The translations under genes were made by a program, and so were the position numbers. 64,000 nucleotides of DNA from Asaccharospora irregularis DSM 2635 (GTDB lineage Bacteria; Bacillota; Clostridia; Peptostreptococcales; Peptostreptococcaceae): the NCBI RefSeq assembly GCF_900129815.1, contig NZ_FQWX01000013.1, forward strand, positions 1 to 64,000. Direction: 5' to 3'. Below, piece after piece: positions 16,800-26,221 of this stretch. Under the pieces are notes generated by a model, which saw only the letters and a list, made by a program, of their open reading frames with translations, had not been told where the DNA came from and did no database searches. Every line of letters starts with the position of its first letter. The stretch's first letter is position 1.

Positions 16800-17288
16800 C
16801 TAATCTTCTTTAAGTTTTAATATAGACTTTTTAAACAATCTATAAATCACCAAACTAGCTAAACTGTTTATTAATGGTATAAGCAATATTCCTCTAAGTC
16901 CTAAAACCAACACATTGTAGTTTTTATAAATCAAGCTAAAAGTAGCTATATTTATTACAGAATCAACTAGAGCAGATATAAGAACTAAAGCAAATATCGT
17001 TATATAACTTTCTTTATATAAATTCTTTTTTATATAACTTATTCCATATCCTATTATAAATAGAATAAGGGCATTTACACCGAATACGCCTCCAATCATT
17101 ATATCTTTTAAAATCCCTAATATAGCCCCTAAAATCCCTGCATCGAGTTCATCTAAATATAAGGCTACAATTGTCATATATATTAATGTGAGGTTTATAC
17201 TTATATTCAAAATATCTATATAATTCGTTATACTGTTTTCAGTAATTATACATAAAATACCCAAAAGACAAAGTAAAATTTTTTTCAT
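16800..17288 (-). CDS. mreD: MreD, rod-shape membrane protein
   Basis: 162 residues, nearly all in five or six membrane helices. Motif similarity is weak, as usual for MreD, but its position between mreC and pbp2 and the GILGAILGILKDIMIGGVFG segment support the call. It forms part of the elongasome with MreB, MreC, RodA and PBP2. Confidence 0.88.
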   Translation of the reverse strand: MKKILLCLLGILCIITENSITNYIDILNISINLTLIYMTIVALYLDELDAGILGAILGILKDIMIGGVFGVNALILFIIGYGISYIKKNLYKESYITIFALVLISALVDSVINIATFSLIYKNYNVLVLGLRGILLIPLINSLASLVIYRLFKKSILKLKED

Positions 17289-17302
17289 TTTAGTTATCCC
17301 CT

Positions 17303-18190
17303 TTATCCTATATTCCTTGGCTCTATAATCATGACATCATTAACGTTTTTGAAGTCAGCATAGGGTTTGACAACTACATACTTTAGAGATTTATTTTTGT
17401 CTTCTACTACTTTATGAACTTCTCCTATTGGTATTCCCTCTGGATATAGTCCCAAGCCTGATGTAACTATTATATCTCCTTGTATAACATCATAAGCTGA
17501 GTCAAACATATATCCTTGTAAGTAACCTTTTTCATTATAAGAGTCTTTGTCACTTATATTTGTATCATGGGTAATTACCCCTTTAGAATTATAATCTTTT
17601 AATAATTTGAAACTTACTGATGATTTTGAATCTAATATCGATATTGCCTTGCTATAATCATCTGATACGTCATATACTATACCAACTAAGCCTTTTCCAT
17701 TTAAAACTATACTTTCTTTTTTTACTCCTGATTTTTTACCTGCACCTATCGTAAAACTAGTGTACCAATTTCCATCGTTTTTACCAACAACACTAGTTGA
17801 TACACTTCTAGCTTTGTATCTTTCTTCGATAAAATTCAAACTCTTTTTTAAATCTTCTAAAGAGTCAGTTTTATAAAGTTTGTTGCTTAGATCAGTAACC
17901 TTAGCTGATAACTTCTCATTTTCCTTTTCTAACTCATCTATTTTTTTCGCGTTTTTTCTATAGTCCAATATTTCTTTAAAATTATCCTTTAAAAAAGTAA
18001 AGCCGCTGTTTATTCCCTCTCCTACGAAGGTTATTTTATCGGAAATTACACCTACATTTACTGGAATTTGCCCTGAATACTTGCCCACAGATATTCCCAC
18101 AATTCCAATTAAAGTGATAACAACAAGTCCTGTTGCTACCACTTTAACATTGATCCTCTTTTTTTCTTTTTTATTTTTATCGAATCTCAA
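17303..18190 (-). CDS. mreC: MreC, rod-shape scaffold protein
   Basis: About 295 residues: short basic N-terminus (MRFDKNKKEKKR), one membrane helix (VVATGLVVITLIGIVGI), a coiled coil at about 75-110 and the extracytoplasmic beta domain with GKGLVGIV and VTSGLGLYPEGIPIGEV. The frame opens at TTG 18202, but the TTG at 18190 has GGTGAT at a better distance and yields the usual basic start. GTG 18199 is a further option. Confidence 0.92.
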   Translation of the reverse strand: MRFDKNKKEKKRINVKVVATGLVVITLIGIVGISVGKYSGQIPVNVGVISDKITFVGEGINSGFTFLKDNFKEILDYRKNAKKIDELEKENEKLSAKVTDLSNKLYKTDSLEDLKKSLNFIEERYKARSVSTSVVGKNDGNWYTSFTIGAGKKSGVKKESIVLNGKGLVGIVYDVSDDYSKAISILDSKSSVSFKLLKDYNSKGVITHDTNISDKDSYNEKGYLQGYMFDSAYDVIQGDIIVTSGLGLYPEGIPIGEVHKVVEDKNKSLKYVVVKPYADFKNVNDVMIIEPRNIG

Positions 18191-18205
18191 AGTTATCACC
18201 AACTT

Positions 18206-19273
18206 CTATTTTCTAGAATTCATCATTAAAACTTTTTCAAAAATTTCTTGGTCTTCAACTGATTTTCCAGTTCCTAGTGCTACACAGTCTAGTGGGTTTT
18301 CTGCTATTTGTACTGACATTCCCGTTTCTTGAGTTACTAACTTACCAAGACCTCTAAGTAAAGCTCCTCCTCCAGTTAACATTATTCCATTCTCCATTAT
18401 ATCTGATGCTAACTCTGGTGGAGTTTTTTCTAATGTAGACTTTATAGCATCTACTATAGAACTTATAGGCTCTTTTAAAGCTTCTCTAACCTCTGTAGAA
18501 GATATTTCCATAGTCTTAGGTAATCCTGATATTAAATCTCTACCTCTTATTTCCATGTTAGTTTCTTGATCTTCTTTGAAAGTAGAACCTATGCTTATTT
18601 TAACATTTTCTGCAGTTCTCTCACCTATCATTAAGTTATACTCTTTTTTAACGTAACTTACTATAGCCTCATCAAACTCATCTCCACCAATTCTGATAGA
18701 TTTAGCCGTTACTATTCCGCCTAATGATATTACAGCTATTTCTGTAGTACCTCCACCGATATCCACTACCATATTACCTTCTGGTTCTTCAACTTTTAAA
18801 TTTGCTCCTATAGCAGCAGCCATAGGCTCCTCTATAAGATAAGCATCTCTAGCTCCAGCTTGTCTAGCTGCCTCTTCTATTGCTCTTTTTTCAACTTCTG
18901 TTACACCAAACGGAACACAGATAGCTATTCTTGGACTTACAACACCTTTTTTAGCCGCAGCTTTTTGTATGAAGTAACTAAGCATAGCTTGTGTAATATC
19001 AAAATCAGCTATAACTCCATCCTTCATAGGTCTTATCGCTACTATATTTCCAGGAGTTCTACCTATCATTTTTTTAGCTTCTTCTCCCACAGCTAAAACT
19101 TCCTTGCTATCATCTCTTATAGCAACAACAGATGGTTCTCTAACCACTATACCTTGTCCTTTTATATAAACTAATGTATTTGCTGTACCTAAATCTATAC
19201 CCATGTCCTTTGTCATTTTCTTAAATCCAAAAAAACTCTTTTTCTCTTTCTTTTCCTTCTTTTCCTTAGCCAT
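18206..19273 (-). CDS. mreB: MreB, actin-like cell-shape protein
   Basis: 355 residues. Actin-fold motifs are clear: [13 protein letters not shown] (phosphate 1), [14 protein letters not shown] (phosphate 2), and the adenosine motif region [13 protein letters not shown] Lys/Glu-rich N-terminal extension of about 20 residues precedes the core. AAGGAG supports ATG 19273. It directs elongasome movement. Confidence 0.97.
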   Translation of the reverse strand: MAKEKKEKKEKKSFFGFKKMTKDMGIDLGTANTLVYIKGQGIVVREPSVVAIRDDSKEVLAVGEEAKKMIGRTPGNIVAIRPMKDGVIADFDITQAMLSYFIQKAAAKKGVVSPRIAICVPFGVTEVEKRAIEEAARQAGARDAYLIEEPMAAAIGANLKVEEPEGNMVVDIGGGTTEIAVISLGGIVTAKSIRIGGDEFDEAIVSYVKKEYNLMIGERTAENVKISIGSTFKEDQETNMEIRGRDLISGLPKTMEISSTEVREALKEPISSIVDAIKSTLEKTPPELASDIMENGIMLTGGGALLRGLGKLVTQETGMSVQIAENPLDCVALGTGKSVEDQEIFEKVLMMNSRK

Positions 19274-19407
19274 AATTTATACTCCTTCCTACCTTATAAA
19301 AGTCAACTCTCTATCATCTAATTTATCGACTTCTTTAAAACATATATACAGAAATTATACTTATTAATAAGAATTAAGTAAATACAATTTCCTGAATATT
19401 ATAAAAA

Positions 19408-20121
19408 TCAAATTATCATATTCTCTTTAAAACTAAAATACACTCCATCACCTATTATTATGTGGTCAATTATATCGATCCCGACTATCTTTCCACACTC
19501 TATTAGCCTAGATGTTATATTTTTATCTTCCCTTGATGGTTCTACACTACCAGATGGATGGTTATGCATTAAAATTATTTTATTTGCACTTCTTTTTATT
19601 GCTTCTCTAAAAACTTCTCTTGGATGAACCAATGATGAATTTAGAGTTCCTATAGATATATCTATATCAGAAATTATTTCATTTTTTGTGTTTAAAAGGA
19701 CTATCTTGAAAACTTCTTTTTTTAAGTACCTTAGACCTTCCATATAATATTTGTATATATCCCAAGGATTAGTCACTTTAAATTTCATAGGTTTATAACT
19801 AGCTATTCTAACTCCTAGTTCTAGTGCTGCTTTTATTTGTGTTGCCTTTGATACACCTACTCCATCTATGGTACATAACTCCTCAACTGTCATCTCCTGA
19901 AGATGCCTTATCCCTTGAATATCTCTATTTATTATATGACTAGCCAATTCAATAGCATTTTTATTTTTAGTACCTGTTCTTAATATTATTGCTAATAGTT
20001 CTGAGTTTGATAAACTCTTTTCACCTTTTACAATCATTTTTTCTCTAGGTCTTTCATTTAATGCCATGTCTTTTACTGTCTTATTTGTGTTTAAAGACTC
20101 CCTCAGCCAAATCGCCTCCAT
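19408..20121 (-). CDS. radC: RadC/JAB-domain protein
   Basis: Up to 237 residues. Helix-hairpin-helix-like N-terminal part (LCTIDGVGVSKATQIKAALELG) and a JAB/MPN metalloprotease-like domain with HNHPSGSVEPSREDKN, the JAMM motif. Function remains uncertain despite the historical DNA-repair label. The start is unclear: ATG 20121 overlaps maf and lacks a good ribosome-binding site, and ATG 20067 (MALNERPREKM) fits the family but also lacks one. Confidence 0.9.
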   Translation of the reverse strand: MEAIWLRESLNTNKTVKDMALNERPREKMIVKGEKSLSNSELLAIILRTGTKNKNAIELASHIINRDIQGIRHLQEMTVEELCTIDGVGVSKATQIKAALELGVRIASYKPMKFKVTNPWDIYKYYMEGLRYLKKEVFKIVLLNTKNEIISDIDISIGTLNSSLVHPREVFREAIKRSANKIILMHNHPSGSVEPSREDKNITSRLIECGKIVGIDIIDHIIIGDGVYFSFKENMII

Positions 20122-20695
20122 AAAAAAGATTTATACTAAAATGCTTTTTTAATAAATCGCTAAGTTTAGATATAGGAAGACCCACTATATTAAAGTAATC
20201 TCCTTCTATCTTTTCAACTAACATTGCACCGTACCCTTGTATTCCATAGGCTCCAGCTTTATCTAGTGATTCATTAGTGTGTATGTAATCTTTTATGTCC
20301 TCATCTGACAATTCTTTAAACTTAACAGTACTAACTACATAATCAATTATCTTTTTGCTTAAACCTAAGTTTACTAGGCTGATTCCAGTTATAACCTCGT
20401 GTGTTCTACCTGATAAACTCCTAATCATATTGTATGCTTCCTCTTTGTCCTTAGGTTTTCCTAGTATGTTTTCATCTAAAACAACTACAGTATCTGCTGC
20501 TATTATTAGGTCATCTTCGTTTTTAGATGCTATATCCATACTTTTTTCAAAAGCTAATCTCATAACTGCTTGTATAGGTGCCTCTTTTTCCAATATAATC
20601 TCATCTATATCACTTTTTATTATATCAAATTTTAATTTAGTATTCTCCAATATTTCTTTTCTTCTTGGAGAAGCTGATGCTAGGATTATATTCAT
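20081..20695 (-). CDS. maf: Maf-type nucleoside triphosphate pyrophosphatase
   Basis: 204 residues. ILASASPRRKEIL at the N-terminus, IIAADTVVVLD and KPKDKEEAYNMIRSLSGRTHEVITG are hallmark Maf segments. Members hydrolyse non-canonical nucleotides (dTTP/UTP class). First gene of the maf-radC-mreBCD-pbp2-minCDE-rodA unit; overlaps radC by 41 bases if the long radC start is used. Confidence 0.94.
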   Translation of the reverse strand: MNIILASASPRRKEILENTKLKFDIIKSDIDEIILEKEAPIQAVMRLAFEKSMDIASKNEDDLIIAADTVVVLDENILGKPKDKEEAYNMIRSLSGRTHEVITGISLVNLGLSKKIIDYVVSTVKFKELSDEDIKDYIHTNESLDKAGAYGIQGYGAMLVEKIEGDYFNIVGLPISKLSDLLKKHFSINLFYGGDLAEGVFKHK

Positions 20696-20901
20696 AGTTT
20701 CACCTCATCTGTACTTAGAATTTGTACCTATTAAGTCTATCACTATATTGTAAAAATTTCAACACAATTGTCGAACCTTTTTGATTACACTATTGTTATA
20801 TTTAAATTAATCAAAGCCTTTGTTTTGTTGGGTTTGATTTATAATTAGTGATATTTTTAAAGACATTTTATAATCAAAAATCTTTTTAGTTTTTTTACAT
20901 A

Positions 20902-20937
20902 AAAATAAAGGTATGAGAACCCTCATACCTTTATTTT
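20902..20937 (-). terminator. Terminator of the rnf operon
   Basis: AAAGGTATGAG and CTCATACCTTT form a stem of at least 11 bp (extended by A/T pairs) with a four-base loop, followed by T-rich sequence on the minus strand. It lies immediately behind rnfB. Confidence 0.9.
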
Positions 20938-20944
20938 ATCCACA

Positions 20945-21916
20945 TTATATAATTTTAATAGCTTTCTTAGGACATTTTTCCACACATAAGTGACATCCTA
21001 CACATTTGTCTTGGTCTACCTTATGTTTTTGTTTCAATTCTCCTTCTATAGCATCAAACTTACATTGTTTTGAGCATATAGTACATCCTATACAAAGATC
21101 TTCATCTATAGTAACTTTCTTTCTATTAGACAAATCACCTTTTATTACTTTAGTAGGACATTTCTCTACACAAATCATACACCCTACACATTTATCGTAA
21201 TTTATTTTTGCCAATTTGTTTTCAAATTCTATAGCTCCAAAAGGACATGCTTTTGCACATATTCCGCATCCTATGCATCCTACGCTACATTTTTCTTTGA
21301 CAGTTTTACCAAAGTCCTTGCTGTTACATTCAACAACTACCTCTTGTTTCGCTGGTTTTCTAGTTATTAATCCTTTTGGGCAAACCTCTATACATTTTCC
21401 ACAAAGAACACATTTATCTTCATCTACAACTGCTACTCCATCTACTATAGAAAGAGCATCAAAGTTACAAACACTCACACATGTTCCAAGTCCTAAACAT
21501 CCGTATTTACAAGATTTAGCTCCTGAGTTTAGAGCAGCCGCTGCTCTACAATCGCTAATTCCTTGATATTCATATTTATTTTTAGAGCTTTCACAGTTTC
21601 CTTTACAAATAACTTTAGCTACTTGTTTTTCTCCTGCTTCAGCAGTTACGCCCATTATTTCTCCTATTTTTTCAGCAGTGGCAGCTCCTCCTACTGGACA
21701 TCCGTTTATAGCAGCTTTTCCTTCTACTATTGCATTTGCAAGACCACCACAACCTGGATATCCACATCCACCACAGTTAGCTCCTGGAAGTGCTCCAAGT
21801 ATTGCTTCTACTCTTTCATCTGTTTCTACGGCAAATTTCTTAGATGCATAAGCAAGTACTGCTCCAAACACTAAGCCCATAGCTCCTAACACTAATATAG
21901 AATTAAGTAAAGACAC
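20945..21916 (-). CDS. rnfB: RnfB, iron-sulfur subunit with extra C-terminal ferredoxin domain
   Basis: 323 residues. N-terminal membrane anchor, then the GANCGGCGYPGCGG cluster, a CKYGCLGLGTCVSVC region, CVLCGKCIEVC and CIGCGICAKAC. Two more 4Fe-4S motifs follow near the end (CIGCTICSKQC and CVGCHLCVEKC) beyond the CVGCMICVEKC motif, giving a chain of about seven cluster motifs. It accepts electrons from reduced ferredoxin. The start is GTG. Confidence 0.95.
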   Translation of the reverse strand: MSLLNSILVLGAMGLVFGAVLAYASKKFAVETDERVEAILGALPGANCGGCGYPGCGGLANAIVEGKAAINGCPVGGAATAEKIGEIMGVTAEAGEKQVAKVICKGNCESSKNKYEYQGISDCRAAAALNSGAKSCKYGCLGLGTCVSVCNFDALSIVDGVAVVDEDKCVLCGKCIEVCPKGLITRKPAKQEVVVECNSKDFGKTVKEKCSVGCIGCGICAKACPFGAIEFENKLAKINYDKCVGCMICVEKCPTKVIKGDLSNRKKVTIDEDLCIGCTICSKQCKFDAIEGELKQKHKVDQDKCVGCHLCVEKCPKKAIKII

Positions 21917-21935
21917 TTATTTTCACCCCCTATTT

Positions 21936-22511
21936 TTATAGCTTTATAAGTCCTGTGAAACCTAAGAAAGCTATCGACATTAAACTTGCTGATATAAGTG
22001 TTATAGGGAAACCTTTGAAAGTTTCTGGTATATCAGCTAATTCTAGTCTTTCTCTTATACCTGCAAATAGAACTATAGCTAAAGTAAAACCTATTCCAGC
22101 TCCAAAACCATTTACTATAGTTTCTACTAAATTGTATTTGTTTTGAACATTCACTAATGCTATACCAAGCACCGCACAGTTTGTAGTTATAAGAGGTAAA
22201 AATACTCCTAATGCCTGATATAAAGATGGACTCATTTTTTGAATTACCATCTCAACAAACTGAACTATAGATGCAATAACTAATATAAATGCTATTGTTT
22301 GTAAAAATTCATTTCCTGTTGTTACTAATAATTTTTGTACAAAATATGTTATAAATGAAGCTAGAGTTAAAACAAATGTAACTGCAGCTCCCATACCAAC
22401 TGCTGTATCAACTTTTTTAGATACTCCTAAGAATGGGCATATCCCCATAAATTGAGATGTTATAACATTATTAACTAGAACAACACTTAAAAATAAAAGT
22501 ATTAAATTCAT
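21936..22511 (-). CDS. rnfA: RnfA, membrane subunit of the Rnf complex
   Basis: 191 residues, six predicted helices. Conserved QFMGICPFLGVS and LGIALVNVQNKYN segments. Pairs with RnfE in the membrane core and holds an iron-sulfur centre between the two. Confidence 0.95.
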   Translation of the reverse strand: MNLILLFLSVVLVNNVITSQFMGICPFLGVSKKVDTAVGMGAAVTFVLTLASFITYFVQKLLVTTGNEFLQTIAFILVIASIVQFVEMVIQKMSPSLYQALGVFLPLITTNCAVLGIALVNVQNKYNLVETIVNGFGAGIGFTLAIVLFAGIRERLELADIPETFKGFPITLISASLMSIAFLGFTGLIKL

Positions 22512-22525
22512 TCATTACACCCCCA

Positions 22526-23119
22526 TTACGCTTTCTTACTTCTTATTTTATTAAATCCTGCTAGTAAAAATCCTAATGTTAGGAACGCACCTGGAGGTAA
22601 TATAAATAGTAAGATTGGTTGGTAAGATGCACCAAGTATTGACCATCCAAAGAAACTACCGCTTCCAAGTATCTCTCTTATTGCACCTAATATTGTAAGC
22701 GCTAAACTAAATCCAAGACCCATTCCAAGTCCATCAACTGCCGAAGCTACTGGTCCGTTTTTAGATGCAAAACTTTCGGCACGAGCTAATATTATACAGT
22801 TAACAACTATTAATGGTATAAATAATCCAAGTGCACTATCAAGCACTGGTATATAAGCTTTTAAAAGCATTCCTACGATTGTAACAAATGTAGCTATAAC
22901 AACTACGAAAGCAGGTATTCTTATTTTATCAGGTACGATTTTTCTCATAAGTGATATAACTAAGTTCGAGCAAATTAAAACCGCTGTAGTTGAAAGCCCC
23001 ATACCTAGTCCATTTATAGCCGATGTTGTAACAGCCAGAGTTGGACACATACCTATAACTTGTACAAACGTTGGGTTTTCATCTATTAGCCCGTTTTTAA
23101 AGACTTTAGCTAAATTCAT
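22526..23119 (-). CDS. rnfE: RnfE, membrane subunit of the Rnf complex
   Basis: 197 residues, six predicted helices, with VQVIGMCPTLAVT near the N-terminus and VVNCIILARAESFASKNG centrally. Homologous to RnfA in inverted topology. Spacing to rnfA is 14 bases. Confidence 0.95.
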   Translation of the reverse strand: MNLAKVFKNGLIDENPTFVQVIGMCPTLAVTTSAINGLGMGLSTTAVLICSNLVISLMRKIVPDKIRIPAFVVVIATFVTIVGMLLKAYIPVLDSALGLFIPLIVVNCIILARAESFASKNGPVASAVDGLGMGLGFSLALTILGAIREILGSGSFFGWSILGASYQPILLFILPPGAFLTLGFLLAGFNKIRSKKA

Positions 23120-23134
23120 AAATTAACCCTCCTA

Positions 23135-23713
23135 TTATTTATTAAGCGAACTATTAAACACTTCTATAGCAGCATTTACGCCTTTAGTAACTGCTGTAGA
23201 TGTAATAGTTGCTCCTGATATTGCTTGTATTTGATCTTCTCCTGAAGCACTTCCCTTTACTAATGTAAGTTCTGATGCAGGCTTGTCATTGAATTGATCT
23301 TTAAATGCTGGCTCTGCAGCTTTAGATCCAAGTCCAGGAGTTTCTGACATATTTCCTATATTAATTCCTGTTACTTTACCATCTTTTGATACACCGACAA
23401 TAAGTTCTATTTGTCCACCATATCCCTTTGGAAGAGTTTTTATTGTGTATCCAACTGTTTCAGAACCATTAGTTCCTTCGTATACTTCAGCTATTAAACC
23501 TTCTTCTAAAGAAGTAACTTTTTTGAAAACTTTATCATCCATTTGTTTAAATTCTTTTGCTTCTGGTAAGACATTTTGTCTTGATTCATTGTTTGCTTGT
23601 ATATTTCTTTCTTCTATGATAGGTGCTGTCATCTGATTTGTTGCACCAAGTGCTAATGCGGCTATAGCACATATAGCAAATAAAATAACGCCTAATTTAG
23701 CCATATCTTTCAT
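23135..23713 (-). CDS. rnfG: RnfG, covalent FMN subunit
   Basis: 192 residues with one N-terminal helix and a periplasm-type FMN-binding domain. The flavinylation motif SGATITSTAV is at about residues 166-175, with its Thr as the expected FMN attachment site. GLGSKAAEPAFKDQF is another family mark. It overlaps rnfD by one base. Confidence 0.95.
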   Translation of the reverse strand: MKDMAKLGVILFAICAIAALALGATNQMTAPIIEERNIQANNESRQNVLPEAKEFKQMDDKVFKKVTSLEEGLIAEVYEGTNGSETVGYTIKTLPKGYGGQIELIVGVSKDGKVTGINIGNMSETPGLGSKAAEPAFKDQFNDKPASELTLVKGSASGEDQIQAISGATITSTAVTKGVNAAIEVFNSSLNK

Positions 23714-24696
23714 TACTTAGCCACCTCCCCAAATACTCTATCTTTAACGTATTTGTCTATAAGCGGAGTCATAACATTTACTAATAATATTGAGTAAGAT
23801 ACACCTTCTGGATATCCTCCAAACAATCTTATAACAGTAGTTAAAATTCCGGCTAAAACAGCATATATTATTTGTCCTTTTGTTGTCATAGGTGATGTAG
23901 TGTAATCTGTAAGCATGAAGAATCCACCTAACATAAGTCCGCCTGCAAATAATTCATATAAAGCGAAGTTAAAGTTAAATCCACCTAATATTAAAGTTAA
24001 TATAAATACTGTTGCTATATAATAAGTTGGTATAACATAATTTATTATGCCTTTATACATTAGGTATACTCCACCTAATATCAATAGTATTGCTGATGTT
24101 TCACCTATACATCCACCTATGTTACCTATCATCATATCTGAAAGGCTTATTCCATTCTTAGCTAATTCACCCAATCCTGGTGCTCCCGCTTTTAGGAAAC
24201 TTAAAGGTGTTGCTGTACTTACTGCATCTATGTTTTTACCTATCCAGTTCGTTGCACCTGGTTTAGTCCAAGCTGTCATTGCAACTGGGAAAGATGCAAG
24301 TAAAAATGCTCTTGCTGCAAGTGCTGGGTTGACAAAGTTGCATCCAATTCCACCAAACAACATTTTTACAACTAATATAGCAAATATTCCACCTAGTAAA
24401 CACATCCACCAAGGAAGTGATGCAGGAACGTTAAATGCTAATAATAATCCTGTTACAACTGCTGAGAAATCTCCTATAGTACTTTCTTGTTTTGTAAGTT
24501 TTTGATATAAAAATTCTGATCCTACTGAACCAAGTATACAGAAAAATATCGCACTAAGAGCACTTAATCTGAAAAAGTACACTCCTGCTATTGCAGCTGG
24601 AAGAAGTGCTATTGTAACTTGTTTCATTATATATGATGTATCTTCACCACTTCTCACGTGAGGAGAAGACGATACTATCAATTTATTTTCCATCAT
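23713..24696 (-). CDS. rnfD: RnfD, flavin-binding membrane subunit
   Basis: 327 residues, about nine helices. SPHVRSGEDTSYIMKQV at the N-terminus and the STATPLSFLK motif, whose Thr is the usual covalent FMN site. Forms the ion-translocating core with RnfA, RnfE and RnfG. Confidence 0.95.
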   Translation of the reverse strand: MMENKLIVSSSPHVRSGEDTSYIMKQVTIALLPAAIAGVYFFRLSALSAIFFCILGSVGSEFLYQKLTKQESTIGDFSAVVTGLLLAFNVPASLPWWMCLLGGIFAILVVKMLFGGIGCNFVNPALAARAFLLASFPVAMTAWTKPGATNWIGKNIDAVSTATPLSFLKAGAPGLGELAKNGISLSDMMIGNIGGCIGETSAILLILGGVYLMYKGIINYVIPTYYIATVFILTLILGGFNFNFALYELFAGGLMLGGFFMLTDYTTSPMTTKGQIIYAVLAGILTTVIRLFGGYPEGVSYSILLVNVMTPLIDKYVKDRVFGEVAK

Positions 24697-24713
24697 TGTT
24701 CCCCCTAACTATA

Positions 24714-26051
24714 TTATTTCTTAGCTGCTTCTTTTCTTCTTTTTGCTCCTATTTCTCTTTTTGCATTTCTTATACTTTCAAGCAGCGGTCTTCTTGCTGG
24801 ACATATAAATGAACAAGAACCACACTCTATACAATCCATAGCGTTAAACTTTTCTGCACTTTCAAAATCATTTTTTAATGAATGTGCACTTATATATAAT
24901 GGCTGTAAAAATGCTGGACAGACAGTTAAACACTTACCGCATCTTATACAACTTTGTGGTTTTGGTAAACGTGATTCTTCATCATCTAAACACAGTATAC
25001 CTGAAGAACCTTTGTTAGTTACAATATCTGTAGTATATTGAGCCATACCCATCATAGGTCCACCCATTATAACTTTACCAACTTTTTTGTCTTCTTTAAA
25101 ACCACCACATTGTTCTATTATTTCTGAAACTACCGTACCAACTTTAGTTACTAAGTTTTTAGGTTCTTTTATACAACTTCCTGTTACAGTAGTTATTCTC
25201 TCTACTAAAGGCATTCCTGTCTTTATAGATTTTGCTATTTGAGCTGCTGTTCCAACGTTGTCAACAACTGCCCCTGCTGCTATTGGAAGACCACCTGAAG
25301 GCACTTCTTTTCCTGTGCATGCGTATATAAGTTGTTTTTCTGCTCCTTGAGGATACTTAACTTCAAGACTAACAACTTCTATATCACTGTATTCTTTTGC
25401 TACATTTTTTATTGCCTCTATTGCGTCTGGCTTGTTTACTTCAATTCCTATAAATCCTTTTTTTACATCTAGAGCTTTCATTAATGCTCTTAAGCCAAAA
25501 ACAACATCCTCTGGATTTTCTATCATTAATCTATGGTCTGCTGTTAGATACGGTTCACATTCCGCTCCATTTAGTATTACCACTTCTGCTTTACTGTTTG
25601 GCGGAGGTGATACTTTGACATGATTTGGGAATGTTGCTCCACCCATACCAACTATCCCTGCTTCTTTTATTATTTCTACTATTTGTTCTTTAGTTAGTTC
25701 TTCTAGTTCGCCCTTTGGCTTAACGCTCTCATGTAACTCTTCTTTAAAGTCATTTTCAATAACTACACATTGAGCTGATCCACCAGGAATCTCGTGTTCT
25801 TTTATTGCTATAACTTTACCTGATACAGATGAATGAACGTTACAAGACACAAAACCTTGTAATTCTCCTATTTTTTGCCCTAGTTTTACTTCTTCTCCAA
25901 CTTCAACAATAGGTTTTGCTGGTGCACCTATATGCTGTTGAAGAGGTATGTAAACTATCTTAGGAGCTTGAGCTTTTTCAATCGCCTTACTGCTAGAGTA
26001 CTCTTTTCTATATGGAGGATGTATTCCTCCTTTGAAAGTTAAGAGTTTCAT
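24714..26051 (-). CDS. rnfC: RnfC, NADH-dehydrogenase-like subunit
   Basis: 445 residues. GMGGATFPNHVKVSPPP (NADH/FMN-binding region) and AECEPYLTADHRLM match the Nqo1-like fold. Two 4Fe-4S motifs lie near the C-terminus (CIRCGKCLTVC and CIECGSCSFIC). First gene of rnfCDGEAB, which couples ferredoxin oxidation and NAD+ reduction to export of Na+ or H+. The gene order is that of clostridial Rnf operons. Confidence 0.96.
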   Translation of the reverse strand: MKLLTFKGGIHPPYRKEYSSSKAIEKAQAPKIVYIPLQQHIGAPAKPIVEVGEEVKLGQKIGELQGFVSCNVHSSVSGKVIAIKEHEIPGGSAQCVVIENDFKEELHESVKPKGELEELTKEQIVEIIKEAGIVGMGGATFPNHVKVSPPPNSKAEVVILNGAECEPYLTADHRLMIENPEDVVFGLRALMKALDVKKGFIGIEVNKPDAIEAIKNVAKEYSDIEVVSLEVKYPQGAEKQLIYACTGKEVPSGGLPIAAGAVVDNVGTAAQIAKSIKTGMPLVERITTVTGSCIKEPKNLVTKVGTVVSEIIEQCGGFKEDKKVGKVIMGGPMMGMAQYTTDIVTNKGSSGILCLDDEESRLPKPQSCIRCGKCLTVCPAFLQPLYISAHSLKNDFESAEKFNAMDCIECGSCSFICPARRPLLESIRNAKREIGAKRRKEAAKK

Positions 26052-26103
26052 TTTCTTACCCCCTTATACACAAATCAAACATTTTTTTCAGTCTATATTA
26101 AGT

Positions 26104-26139
26104 ATACTATATATACAAGAAAAGCTTAACAATTGTTAA
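26104..26139 (-). promoter_or_regulatory. rnf promoter with palindrome over the -35 element
   Basis: On the minus strand TTGTTA (26127-26132), a 17-base spacer and TAGTAT (26104-26109) form a promoter about 50 bases before rnfC. The 14-bp perfect palindrome TTAACAATTGTTAA (26126-26139) covers the -35 element, so a regulator bound there would block or alter initiation. Confidence 0.45.
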
Positions 26140-26194
26140 AAAAATATCTGCATTTTCTAATATCTCTGACACTTTTTACCACAGATAAAAGCAG

Positions 26195-26221
26195 AAAAAG
26201 TTGTTTTAAAAACAACTTTTT
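26195..26221 (-). terminator. Terminator of the SPOR-like gene
   Basis: AAAAAGTTGTTTT and its complement form a stem directly after the stop codon of the gene at 26221, with T-rich sequence beyond on the minus strand. Confidence 0.8.

Noticed and set aside
26126-26139. Rex operator at the rnf promoter
   Set aside because: Rex sites read TTGTTAA-spacer-TTAACAA; here the halves are in the opposite order without spacer.
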